A program made the translations under genes and the position numbers. Positions 1 to 6,367 of a stretch of 11,838 nt of DNA are shown here, one piece after another. The DNA comes from Actinomycetota bacterium. GTDB taxonomy: Bacteria > Actinomycetota > Actinomycetes > Nanopelagicales > Nanopelagicaceae. Positions within the stretch are counted from its first letter, which is position 1; every line of letters begins with the position of its first letter. The stretch lies in assembly GCA_002737595.1 (NCBI GenBank), contig NSHZ01000048.1, positions 1 through 11,838 of the forward strand, written 5' to 3'. Below the pieces are notes generated by a model. The model saw nothing but the letters and a program-made list of their open reading frames with translations. It made no database searches and had not been told where the DNA came from.

Positions 1-1
1 T

Positions 2-139
2 GGCGCCATCCTCTACCGAACTACGTCATACTTCTTAGAGCGGCTGGGGCTCAGATCGATCGAAGAACTCCCCGCTTTGGCACCGTTTCTACCCGATGTT
101 GATGTCATTGATGATCTCTTTGACTCATTCTCAAGTTGA
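2..139 (+). CDS. scpB: ScpB, segregation and condensation protein B (3' end only)
   Basis: This is the last 45 codons of a gene that begins before the window. The frame reads GAILYRTTSYFLERLGL, then ELPALAPFLPD and a TGA stop at 137-139. The 'YRTTSYFLERLGL...LPPLAPFLPD' ending is the hallmark C-terminus of ScpB, a winged-helix partner of ScpA (kleisin) and SMC in the bacterial condensin that compacts and segregates the chromosome. ScpB followed directly by the RluB-type pseudouridine synthase is a common actinobacterial order and supports the call. The last codons and stop lie within a 13-bp palindrome (129-141) discussed separately. The start and most of the protein cannot be seen. Confidence 0.9.
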   Translation, partial: GAILYRTTSYFLERLGLRSIEELPALAPFLPDVDVIDDLFDSFSS

Positions 140-151
140 GATAGAGAGACA

Positions 152-874
152 ATGGAGATCCGCCTACAGAAAGTCCTCGCCTCCGCGGGGGTGGCTTCCC
201 GCCGTGCCAGCGAAGAGCTCATCGCAGCAGGTCGGGTGCGTGTCAACGGACGCACCGTGAAGGAATTAGGTACTAGAGTCGATCCTGATACGGCGGTCAT
301 TGAAGTAGACGGCGAGGCTATCTCCACATTTGTCCCGAAAGTCCACCTAGCAATGCATAAGCCAGAGGGTGTGCTCTCGGCAATGTCTGACAGCGAAGGC
401 CGCCCGCACCTGGGGGATTACCTCGCTACACGTTCAGATCGCCTCTTCCACGTGGGAAGACTCGACGTGGAGACCGAGGGCCTCATCTTACTCACCAACG
501 ATGGCGAGCTAGCCAATCGCCTTGCCCACCCCCGTTACGGAATACGCAAGAAGTACCTCGTCTGGGTCGAGGGCGCCCTCCCGAAGGATGCCAAGGCCCG
601 GTTGTCTGTTGGCATCGAGCTTGAAGACGGGCTAGCCCGGGTAGACGCATTTGAAGTGGTGGAGAAGGACCGGGCGCGTTCACTCGTGGAGTTAGAGATT
701 CACGAAGGTCGTAATCGGATTGTCCGTCGGATTTTTGATGCCCTCGGCACCCCGGTCGAACGCCTCGTGAGGACCCAAGTGGGACCCGTCCAGCTAGGCG
801 AATTGCGCTCCGGACGGACCCGAGTTTTGACCACTGTTGAGGTTCGCAAACTGATGGAGCTGGTAGATCTTTAA
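152..874 (+). CDS. rluB: Ribosomal large-subunit pseudouridine synthase, RluB/RsuA family
   Basis: The 240-aa protein isomerises a uridine in 23S rRNA (position 2605 in E. coli RluB) to pseudouridine. Residues 1-60 form an S4 RNA-binding domain (LQKVLASAGVASRR). The synthase domain has HKPEG at 69-73 and the family motif VGRLDVETEGLILLTNDG at 101-118, with Asp105 as the expected catalytic aspartate. EGRNRIVRR at 185-193 is the conserved C-terminal motif. The length is normal for the actinobacterial form, which lacks the long tail of E. coli RluB. ATG 152 lies 12 bases after the scpB stop and is preceded by a purine-rich GAGAGA, so the two genes are probably co-transcribed. RsuA and RluE/F relatives share the fold; position after scpB favours RluB. 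The stop codon lies in a CTTTAAAGGT word that recurs at 1083-1092. Confidence 0.93.
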   Translation: MEIRLQKVLASAGVASRRASEELIAAGRVRVNGRTVKELGTRVDPDTAVIEVDGEAISTFVPKVHLAMHKPEGVLSAMSDSEGRPHLGDYLATRSDRLFHVGRLDVETEGLILLTNDGELANRLAHPRYGIRKKYLVWVEGALPKDAKARLSVGIELEDGLARVDAFEVVEKDRARSLVELEIHEGRNRIVRRIFDALGTPVERLVRTQVGPVQLGELRSGRTRVLTTVEVRKLMELVDL

Positions 875-890
875 AGGTAGATCGGTAAGT
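862..890 (+). repeat. Short repeats at the rluB 3' end, possible weak hairpin
   Basis: GGTAGATC occurs twice in tandem (862-869 and 876-883), separated by TTTAAA. The same stretch can form a 5-bp stem, GATCT (866-870) with AGATC (879-883), followed a few bases later by five T (890-894). This might be a weak intrinsic terminator for rluB. The stem is short and AT-rich, so the terminator role is uncertain. Confidence 0.3.
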
Positions 891-1018
891 TTTTAACTCT
901 ATTAATTAATATCTAATTAAATCGTTATAAATATATGTCGATATTCTAACTCATGAGCACCTGAACTATTAAGGATTTATCGACTTTATAGGCGCGATTT
1001 GGGTCAATACAGAACTCT

Positions 1019-1081
1019 ATGTCGACAATAAGTGAATTTAGAGTGGGCGCTGAATATCTCTATATTAATTTGTATATATAA
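1019..1081 (+). CDS. Possible Tyr-rich leader peptide upstream of aroH-tyrA (speculative)
   Basis: A 20-codon ORF from ATG 1019 to TAA 1079-1081 reads MSTISEFRVGAEYLYINLYI. Tyrosines are at residues 13, 15 and 19 and a phenylalanine at 7, all just before the stop. It lies 57 bp before a chorismate mutase/prephenate dehydrogenase operon, whose end product is tyrosine, which is how amino-acid attenuator peptides are placed. Against this, no Shine-Dalgarno sequence or TANNNT box precedes the ATG, no strong terminator hairpin follows, and TAT codons are expected by chance in DNA of about 30% GC. Confidence 0.2.
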   Translation: MSTISEFRVGAEYLYINLYI

Positions 1082-1126
1082 CCTTTAAAGGTCTTATAAA
1101 TACCAGATATTAGAGAGTCGATCAGT

Positions 1127-1132
1127 TACCCT
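1127..1132 (+). promoter_or_regulatory. Candidate -10 box for a leaderless aroH-tyrA mRNA
   Basis: TACCCT fits the actinobacterial -10 pattern TANNNT. It is followed by exactly six bases (GGGAGC) and then the aroH ATG at 1139, so transcription would start at or next to the A of the start codon. The only Shine-Dalgarno-like run, GGGAG at 1133-1137, is one base from the ATG and too close to work normally, which favours leaderless initiation. No clear -35 is visible. Confidence 0.5.
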
Positions 1133-1138
1133 GGGAGC

Positions 1139-1489
1139 ATGTACGCAATAAGAGGCGCAACTCAGCTAGCGGAGGACTCCAAGGAGGCCATTCGTGATGG
1201 CGTCGTGGAATTGCTCAGCGAGGTGATGAGGGCAAATCAAATCGAGCCAGCAGACATCGTTTCAGTGCTCTTCACAGCCACCCCTGATCTCACTTCTGAT
1301 TTCCCCGCAGCCGCTGCCCGCACTATTGGCTTCGGATCTACCCCGTTGATCTGTGCATCTGAGATTGCAGTTCCAGGGGCGTTGCCGAGGGCCGTCCGAG
1401 TCATGCTGCACGTCCATGGCCGATCTTCCGACGTGCATCACATTTATCTGCATGGAGCAGCCGCGCTCAGACAAGATCTTGCTCAATGA
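1139..1489 (+). CDS. aroH: Chorismate mutase, AroH class
   Basis: The 116-aa enzyme would rearrange chorismate to prephenate, the branch point to tyrosine and phenylalanine. It aligns by eye along its length with the Bacillus subtilis AroH trimeric fold: IRGAT at the N-terminus, LFTATPDLTSDFPA at 44-57, CASE at 72-75, RVML at 87-90 and HIYL at 101-104. Expected active-site residues are present: Arg5, Arg61, Glu75, Arg87 (equivalent to catalytic Arg90 of B. subtilis) and Tyr103. It belongs to the AroH class and not the all-helical AroQ class. ATG 1139 gives the family-length N-terminus. Its stop overlaps the tyrA start by ATGA (1486-1489), so the two genes are translationally coupled and act in consecutive steps. 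Confidence 0.93.
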   Translation: MYAIRGATQLAEDSKEAIRDGVVELLSEVMRANQIEPADIVSVLFTATPDLTSDFPAAAARTIGFGSTPLICASEIAVPGALPRAVRVMLHVHGRSSDVHHIYLHGAAALRQDLAQ

Positions 1490-2535
1490 AAGTTGTCATC
1501 GCCGGGGCAGGCTTCATGGGAACCTCGCTAGGGATGGCGATCACCCGAGCCGGGGGAGCAGTTCGCTTCACAGACCGCAATAAAGAGCACGCAGAATTAG
1601 CTAGCGCGCGAGTCGGCAGGAGTTTTGAAGGTCAAGGAGATCTCTTTGTAGCGGCGGTGCCCACCACATTTGTCGGAAAGGTCATTTTAAGTGCTTTTAG
1701 AAGCAATCTCGCGTTGAATTTTACTGATTTAGGCTCTACAAAGACCAACGTTCAACTAGAGGTGACTTCTTTTGGTGCTGGTGAGCTCTTTTGCGGCGGT
1801 CACCCTATGGCAGGTAGTGAGCGAAGCGGTCCCACGGGTGCGCGTTCAGACCTCTTCGAGGGACACCCCTGGGTAATTACCCCATCGAGTAAGACAAGTA
1901 GCCAGAGTCTCTCGGCCGTTCGAGGTTTAGTTGATCTGGTGGGCGCGCTCCCAGTTGAACTCAGCCCCGAAGGGCATGACCGCGCGGTCGCGGAAGTAAG
2001 CCATGGACCACAAGTGCTCGCTTCACTCTTGGCAAGCTCTTTGAATCAGGTGGATGTCTCCCACCTTGCTATTGCCGGCCAAGGCCTTCGAGATACCACT
2101 CGCATAGCCGGATCAAGCCCGGAAGTTTGGGCTTCGATACTGAGCACGAATGGTGCTGTAGTCGCCAATTTTCTGCAGCCCATCGCAGAAGAGTTAGCAC
2201 TCATCATTGCCTCTTTGAAAGCAGGTGACTCTCAAGCGCTCGGGGCCTTTATTGCTCGAGGTAATGCGGGTCGGGATCTGATTCCAGGCAAGCACGGATT
2301 ATCAAGTCGAGAATATGACCAGATCTCTGTGGTCTTACCGGACAGACCTGGACAGTTGGCATTGCTCTTCGACATTTTTAGTGAGCTCAAGGTCAATGTG
2401 GAAGATATTGCTATGGAGCATTCCCCGGGGCTTCCGGCAGGGTTACTTCAGCTCTCGCTGCGGGTGGGGCATGGTGAAAAAACGGTTCAGGAACTTATCG
2501 GGCGAGGTTGGCGGGCATTTACCCTTTCAGGATGA
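1486..2535 (+). CDS. tyrA: Prephenate dehydrogenase with C-terminal ACT domain
   Basis: The 349-aa protein would oxidatively decarboxylate prephenate to 4-hydroxyphenylpyruvate, the precursor of tyrosine. The N-terminal Rossmann fold begins with GAGFMG at 7-12. DLGSTK at 81-86 and GGHPMAGSE at 104-112 are the family's signature motifs, the latter carrying the active-site histidine. HDRAVAEVSHGPQ at 164-176 matches the usual HD..A.VSH.P. element, with GPQ in place of the common LPH. Residues about 279-349 form an ACT domain (LPDRPGQLALLFDIF), so feedback control by tyrosine is likely. An acidic residue after the glycine motif (Asp30 at the end of beta-2) hints at NAD preference; this is an inference. 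It overlaps aroH by 4 bp and is followed by a 67-bp gap. Confidence 0.93.
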   Translation: MKVVIAGAGFMGTSLGMAITRAGGAVRFTDRNKEHAELASARVGRSFEGQGDLFVAAVPTTFVGKVILSAFRSNLALNFTDLGSTKTNVQLEVTSFGAGELFCGGHPMAGSERSGPTGARSDLFEGHPWVITPSSKTSSQSLSAVRGLVDLVGALPVELSPEGHDRAVAEVSHGPQVLASLLASSLNQVDVSHLAIAGQGLRDTTRIAGSSPEVWASILSTNGAVVANFLQPIAEELALIIASLKAGDSQALGAFIARGNAGRDLIPGKHGLSSREYDQISVVLPDRPGQLALLFDIFSELKVNVEDIAMEHSPGLPAGLLQLSLRVGHGEKTVQELIGRGWRAFTLSG

Positions 2536-2556
2536 TTCATCGTTAGATGGTCATAT

Positions 2557-2574
2557 ATATTTATCGACAAATAT
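2557..2574. repeat. Imperfect 18-bp palindrome between tyrA and cmk-der
   Basis: ATATTTATCGACAAATAT has perfect 6-bp arms (ATATTT/AAATAT) around ATCGAC. It sits 28 bp before the cmk-der start in an otherwise short AT-rich gap, upstream of the candidate -10 box. It could be an operator or an AT-rich UP-like element. No matching regulator is recognised. Confidence 0.35.
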
Positions 2575-2590
2575 CACTTCAATATCCCGA

Positions 2591-2596
2591 TAGAGT
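2591..2596 (+). promoter_or_regulatory. Candidate -10 box for a leaderless cmk-der mRNA
   Basis: TAGAGT matches TANNNT and is followed by exactly six bases (GGGGTA) and then the cmk-der ATG at 2603. This is the same geometry as at aroH and the DUF151 gene. The G-rich bases GTGGGG (2595-2600) could alternatively be a poorly spaced ribosome binding site, only two bases from the ATG. No good -35 is seen. Confidence 0.45.
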
Positions 2597-2602
2597 GGGG
2601 TA

Positions 2603-4621
2603 ATGCTTCGAATCCTTGCTATTGATGGTCCCAGCGGATCGGGCAAATCATCTCTCGCTCGGGCCCTCGCTACGCACTTTGACATGCGTTACTTGGACAC
2701 CGGGGCGCTCTATCGGACCGTTACCTTAGCCGCCATCAAACTCGACCTACTTACCGGTAGTGATGAAGCCGTTGTCAATGCCTTGCCAGGAATCACCGTG
2801 ACTTTTGAGGCAAATCCAGACCAACCCCGAGCCTTACTTAATGGGCAGGACGTATCTGAAGCGATTCGCACCCCAGAGGTCACCGCCTCAGTGAGTCGGA
2901 TAGCGGCCATTCCGGGGGTGCGCCAATACTTGCTCCGAGTGCAACGAGAATTCCTCTTAGCTGGCTCTCTGGCCATCGAAGGGCGAGATATTGGCACCGT
3001 GGTGGCGCCCAATGCAGATTTAAAAATTTTCCTCACTGCCGACCTCGGTGCTCGAGCCGCACGTCGGCGCGCGCAGGGCGAGACGGGGGAGGGCGACGTT
3101 GCCTCCGAGTTATCAGCCCGTGATCATGTGGATACGACACGTGCAGCGTCACCTCTTGCAAAGAGTGAAGACGCTATTGAAATTGACGCCACATTTCTCT
3201 CGCTAGCTGAAGTCATTGATATCGCAAGCGACCTCATGGTGGGAGCTGGTTTTAGCGACGAAGACGATGACGAGTTCGTACTACCTGAAGAGATTGTCAC
3301 TGAAGAGGAACAAATCTTTCTTCCTGTTGTAGCTATTTTGGGTCGACCAAACGTGGGTAAATCAACTTTGGTCAATCGCATCCTTGGCCGCCGAGAAGCC
3401 GTCGTCGAAGATCAACCGGGGGTGACCCGGGATCGCGTCATGCATGACGCCGAATGGAATGGCCGTCGTTTCAGAATCATCGACACTGGCGGTTGGGAAC
3501 CTAAGGGCGTAGGCATCGCCATTAAGGTAACTCGACAATCAGAGGCTGCCCTCGCCCATTGCGATGTTGCAATTTTTGTTGTTGATTCACATGTGGGTGC
3601 TCTTGATGAGGATGAAGCTATCGTGCGACTACTTCGCAAAAGTGGAAAGCCTGTAATCCTTGCAGCCAACAAAGTTGACGGCATGCGCGATGAAGCCGAT
3701 GCGCATGCATTATGGAATTTGGGTCTGGGGGAGCCCTATTTTGTCTCCGCCTTGCATGGTCGCGGTTCCGGTGACCTCCTTGATGAGGTTGTCAAGGTAC
3801 TTCCAAAGGACGGAACTTCACCAGAAGTAACTAACGTGCGTCGCGTCGCTCTTGTCGGACGACAAAATGTGGGCAAGTCGAGCATGCTTAATCGACTTGC
3901 GGGAAGTGAGCGCGTTGTCGTTGATGAGATTGCCGGAACCACGAGAGATCCAGTCGATGAAATAATTGAATTGGCTGGAAAGTCGTGGCGCTTTATTGAT
4001 ACAGCGGGAATCAGGCGTCGCCCTAATCAGGCAGACGGTGCCGACTTCTATGCCGCCCTTCGAACTCAAGTGGCGATCGAACGCGCTGAACTAGCCATCG
4101 CGATGATCGACGCTTCTGAGCCCCTCACCGAGCAGGACTTGCGAATATTTTCCCTCATCGAAGAGAGCGGCCGCGCACTCGTCTTGGCGTTTAATAAATG
4201 GGACTTAGTGGACGACGACCGTCGTCGCGAATTGGAGCGCCAGATAGATCGAGAGTTAGTTCAGTTTGGCTGGGCTGAACGAGTCAACATTTCTGCTAAG
4301 ACGGGCTGGCATAAAGATCGACTTGCTCCGGCAATTCAACGCGCGTTAGCAAGTTGGGATGCACGCATTCCTACCGGTCGACTCAATTCATTCCTTGGAC
4401 AATTGATTTCTGCCACACCGCCTCCGGTGCGCGGAGGAAAGCAGCCACGAGTTCTCTTTGCCACCCAAGTTGCCGCTCGACCTCCTAGATTCGTGATTTT
4501 TTCGTCTGGGTTCCTCGAGGCCGGCTACCGCAGATTTATTGAGCGACGACTTCGTGAGGAATTTGAATTTACTGGCTCACCGATTGAAATCTCGGTCAAA
4601 GTGCGTGAACGCACCCGCTAG
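2603..4621 (+). CDS. cmk-der: Fused cytidylate kinase / ribosome-assembly GTPase Der
   Basis: One uninterrupted 672-aa frame joins two enzymes. Residues 1-215 are cytidylate kinase, which phosphorylates CMP and dCMP: P-loop GPSGSGKSS at 9-17, LDTGALYR at 31-38 and EGRDIGTVV at 126-134. An acidic linker (about 217-237, EDDDEF...TEEEQ) follows. Residues 240-672 are Der (EngA), a double GTPase for 50S subunit assembly. GTPase 1 has GRPNVGKST 247-255, DTGG 294-297 and NKVD 356-359. GTPase 2 has GRQNVGKSS 419-427 (Gln where Pro is usual), DTAG 466-469, NKWD 531-534 and SAK 564-566. A KH-like RNA-binding domain fills about 588-672. This fusion is known in some actinobacteria; in others the genes are separate neighbours. 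The stop is 12 bases before tRNA-Pro. Confidence 0.95.
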   Translation: MLRILAIDGPSGSGKSSLARALATHFDMRYLDTGALYRTVTLAAIKLDLLTGSDEAVVNALPGITVTFEANPDQPRALLNGQDVSEAIRTPEVTASVSRIAAIPGVRQYLLRVQREFLLAGSLAIEGRDIGTVVAPNADLKIFLTADLGARAARRRAQGETGEGDVASELSARDHVDTTRAASPLAKSEDAIEIDATFLSLAEVIDIASDLMVGAGFSDEDDDEFVLPEEIVTEEEQIFLPVVAILGRPNVGKSTLVNRILGRREAVVEDQPGVTRDRVMHDAEWNGRRFRIIDTGGWEPKGVGIAIKVTRQSEAALAHCDVAIFVVDSHVGALDEDEAIVRLLRKSGKPVILAANKVDGMRDEADAHALWNLGLGEPYFVSALHGRGSGDLLDEVVKVLPKDGTSPEVTNVRRVALVGRQNVGKSSMLNRLAGSERVVVDEIAGTTRDPVDEIIELAGKSWRFIDTAGIRRRPNQADGADFYAALRTQVAIERAELAIAMIDASEPLTEQDLRIFSLIEESGRALVLAFNKWDLVDDDRRRELERQIDRELVQFGWAERVNISAKTGWHKDRLAPAIQRALASWDARIPTGRLNSFLGQLISATPPPVRGGKQPRVLFATQVAARPPRFVIFSSGFLEAGYRRFIERRLREEFEFTGSPIEISVKVRERTR

Positions 4622-4624
4622 GCT
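4619..4624 (+). promoter_or_regulatory. Possible -10 box for the tRNA-Pro/pgsA transcript
   Basis: TAGGCT fits TANNNT and overlaps the TAG stop of cmk-der. Transcription would begin near 4631, three bases before the mature tRNA 5' end, a normal distance for a tRNA promoter. The -35 is weak (GGTCAA at 4594-4599, 19-bp spacer). Co-transcription from cmk-der is the alternative. Confidence 0.4.
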
Positions 4625-4633
4625 TTCTGCTCA

Positions 4634-4707
4634 CGGGACGTGGCGCAGCTTGGTAGCGCACCAGACTGGGGGTCTGGGGGTCGCAGGTTCAAATCCTGTC
4701 GTCCCGA
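4634..4707 (+). tRNA. tRNA-Pro, anticodon GGG
   Basis: The sequence folds as a full cloverleaf of 74 nt without an encoded CCA. The acceptor stem pairs CGGGACG (4634-4640) with CGTCCCG (4700-4706), with discriminator A at 4707. The D stem is GCGC/GCGC (4643-4646 and 4656-4659). The anticodon stem is CCAGA/TCTGG around loop CTGGGGG, giving anticodon GGG at 4668-4670. The T arm is GCAGG-TTCAAAT-CCTGT (4683-4699). It reads proline CCC (and CCU) codons. The next gene begins one to four bases after the discriminator, so maturation of the tRNA 3' end also sets the mRNA 5' end. Confidence 0.97.
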
Positions 4708-4711
4708 CGTG

Positions 4712-5254
4712 ATGACGATCCCGAATGCCCTCTCGGCGCTGCGGTTATTTGGCGTACCGCTCTTCCTCATTCTCATTCTTGACGGCTCACATGATGGCTG
4801 GGCAATATTCCTGCTCTTCATCGCAGGACTTACAGACTTCCTCGATGGTTACATCGCTCGCCGGTTTAACCAACAGTCGCGACTAGGTGAATTGCTCGAT
4901 CCACTCGCCGATCGACTCTACATTTTGGCCACCCTCATCGGGCTCACCTATCGAGAGATCATCCCCGTCTTTCTCATCGTTACGTTGGTTTCGCGAGACC
5001 TTGTTCTGGCGATTCAAATTGCGTGGTTACGAAGAAAGGGACTTCCGCCAATTCCCGTTATTTTTCTCGGAAAAGCCGCCACTATGAATTTGCTTTATGC
5101 ATTTCCTCTGTTGCTTTGGGCTTCTGGGGTAGAGATCACTTGGCTCACTGGTGGTGCATGGGCCTTTGCTATTTGGGGGAGCGCTCTCTATGTGATCACT
5201 GGCTTCTTGTATTTAGTTCATGGATTCAAGGTAGGCGTATCTCGTGCCACTTGA
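4712..5254 (+). CDS. pgsA: CDP-alcohol phosphatidyltransferase (PgsA or cardiolipin-synthase type)
   Basis: This 180-aa membrane enzyme transfers a phosphatidyl group from CDP-diacylglycerol to an alcohol. It carries the complete family signature D-x2-D-G-x2-A-R-x8-G-x3-D-x3-D as Asp42, Asp45, Gly46, Ala49, Arg50, Gly59, Asp63 and Asp67. Several hydrophobic segments (about 12-40, 70-104, 124-140, 148-170) fit its usual multi-span fold. The acceptor is not readable from sequence. Glycerol-3-phosphate (PgsA) is the default, but I recall that a Streptomyces member of this family acts as a eukaryotic-type cardiolipin synthase. ATG 4712 (or GTG 4709, one codon earlier) starts just after tRNA-Pro with no separate ribosome binding site. 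A longer in-frame GTG at 4640 lies inside the tRNA and is spurious. The 3' end overlaps the next gene by 11 bp. Confidence 0.88.
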   Translation: MTIPNALSALRLFGVPLFLILILDGSHDGWAIFLLFIAGLTDFLDGYIARRFNQQSRLGELLDPLADRLYILATLIGLTYREIIPVFLIVTLVSRDLVLAIQIAWLRRKGLPPIPVIFLGKAATMNLLYAFPLLLWASGVEITWLTGGAWAFAIWGSALYVITGFLYLVHGFKVGVSRAT

Positions 5255-6038
5255 CGATGTTCATTCAATCCTCGAAGAGATTACTTTAAATGCAATGGAG
5301 CCCGATTATCGAAACCATCGCCCTCGTCGCGTCGCCATCTCCACTCGCCACCGCATCATCGCTGCCACGGGACTTGTCGTCGTTGCCTTCTTGGTGACCA
5401 GCACTATCCAGATTGGCCTAAAAAACCGTGCTCGACAAGCGGATGTGGTTCAAGCGACCAAGGTTGGTCTCATCGATCAGATTCAGCGAGCGGACGATCG
5501 ACGCGAGACACTCTTTGTCGAGGTTAGCGCAATCAGCGTGGCAATAGATCTTCTGCAACGTCGCAATCTGCAATTGTCTACACAAGGTGTGGCTCTCGCG
5601 AAGAAGATTGACAATGCGCTCACCTACTCTGGAGATCGAGCTGTGGTGGGAGAAGGCGTCGTCATTCGTCTCGATGCGAAATCGGCAAAGAACCCAGTCC
5701 TTGATGTGGACCTCCAAGCAATCACTAACGGACTCTGGGGAGCTGGAGCGGAGGCCATCTCAATATCTAGCATCCGCCTTAATGCCCTCTCGGCTATTCG
5801 CCATGCAGGAGACGCGGTGTTAGTTGACTATCGCCCTGTTACTTCACCGTATGAAATCGCTGTCGTAGGAGACTCTCTGCGTATCCGAGCAGAACTTAAG
5901 AATGGCGAGCTTGGACGATTACTCGTCGCGTTGAAGAAGGATTACGGGATTAGTGCATCAATCACTCCCAAACGATCCGTATCTATCGCAGGACACTCGA
6001 GCACATCGCTGCGCTATGCCAGTAGAGTTCCAGCATGA
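5244..6038 (+). CDS. DUF881 membrane-anchored protein (first copy)
   Basis: The 264-aa protein is of unknown function. A short cytoplasmic N-terminus (SILEEITLNAMEPDYR, a pattern common in these proteins) precedes one membrane helix at about 37-58. A likely coiled coil follows at about 62-125, then the DUF881 domain at about 136-245 (GEGVVIRLDA, DLQAITNGLWGAGAEAISI and YRPVTSPYEIAVVGD). The bulk is expected outside the membrane. The start is GTG 5244, preceded by AAGGTAGG and overlapping pgsA by 11 bp; it keeps the conserved N-terminal motif, which ATG 5295 would partly lose. The same trio DUF881-Sbp-DUF881 occurs between pgsA and gcvH in many actinobacteria, suggesting a joint envelope role that remains undefined. 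Confidence 0.85.
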   Translation: MPLDDVHSILEEITLNAMEPDYRNHRPRRVAISTRHRIIAATGLVVVAFLVTSTIQIGLKNRARQADVVQATKVGLIDQIQRADDRRETLFVEVSAISVAIDLLQRRNLQLSTQGVALAKKIDNALTYSGDRAVVGEGVVIRLDAKSAKNPVLDVDLQAITNGLWGAGAEAISISSIRLNALSAIRHAGDAVLVDYRPVTSPYEIAVVGDSLRIRAELKNGELGRLLVALKKDYGISASITPKRSVSIAGHSSTSLRYASRVPA

Positions 6039-6367
6039 TCCCGGTTATCGGTCTCGTTGTCGGCGTAGTGGTAGGGCTATTCACCCACCCCTCTGTACCG
6101 CTCTGGCTTCAGCCTTACTTGCCCATTGCCATTGTGGCCGCGCTTGACGCTGTATTCGGGGGAGTACGTGCCCTGTTGGAACGTTCTTTTGACGACAAAG
6201 TATTCGTAATTTCATTCGGCACCAATGTCGTGATTGCCGGACTCATCGTTTACCTAGGTGATCAACTCGGAGTCGGATCCCAACTCTCCACTGGTGTGGT
6301 TGTGGTACTCGGCATACGTATTTTCACGAACGCAGCAGCCATTAGACGCTTTATTTTCCGCGCATGA
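6035..6367 (+). CDS. sbp: Small basic protein Sbp (DUF1290), integral membrane
   Basis: A 110-aa, very hydrophobic protein resembling Bacillus subtilis Sbp, which is encoded near ftsA-ftsZ there. Hydrophobic segments lie at about 2-17, 28-46, 57-77 and 83-100, and basic residues cluster at the C-terminus (IRRFIFR). IPVIGLVVGVVVGLF at the N-terminus and LDAVFGGVRALLE at 37-49 are the recognisable conserved parts. Function is unknown. It overlaps the upstream DUF881 gene by ATGA (6035-6038) and the downstream one by ATGA (6364-6367), so the three proteins are translationally coupled and probably work together at the membrane. Confidence 0.88.
   Translation: MIPVIGLVVGVVVGLFTHPSVPLWLQPYLPIAIVAALDAVFGGVRALLERSFDDKVFVISFGTNVVIAGLIVYLGDQLGVGSQLSTGVVVVLGIRIFTNAAAIRRFIFRA

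Larger units (their letters stand above)
875..1138. other. AT-rich intergenic region between rluB and aroH
   Basis: This 264-bp gap has no recognisable protein gene. Counting 881-1130 gives 76 G+C in 250 bases (about 30%), much lower than the flanking coding DNA. It contains runs such as TTAATTAAT and TGTATATATAA, a copy of CTTTAAAGGT near each end (869-878 and 1083-1092), a 12-bp perfect palindrome ACCTTTAAAGGT at 1081-1092, and a 20-codon Tyr-rich ORF at 1019-1081. A promoter-like TACCCT sits directly before aroH. It most likely holds the aroH-tyrA control region. Confidence 0.7.

Noticed and set aside
930..1030. Near-matches to DnaA boxes (TTATCGAC, TTGTCGACA on the minus strand) in the AT-rich gap, suggesting a replication-linked site.
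   Set aside because: All carry G in place of the strongly conserved C at box position 6. No true TTATNCACA box is present, and TCGA words are frequent throughout the window.
4601..4614. GTGCGT/ACGCAC hairpin at the end of cmk-der as a terminator.
   Set aside because: It lies within the coding sequence of the last Der residues, lacks a T-run, and is followed at once by a tRNA gene that may rely on readthrough.
4640..4711. N-terminal extension of the phosphatidyltransferase from GTG 4640 (MAQLGSAPDWGSGG...).
   Set aside because: These codons are the tRNA-Pro sequence read in frame. Such peptides are a familiar mis-annotation, and the family begins at MTIPNALSALR (4712).
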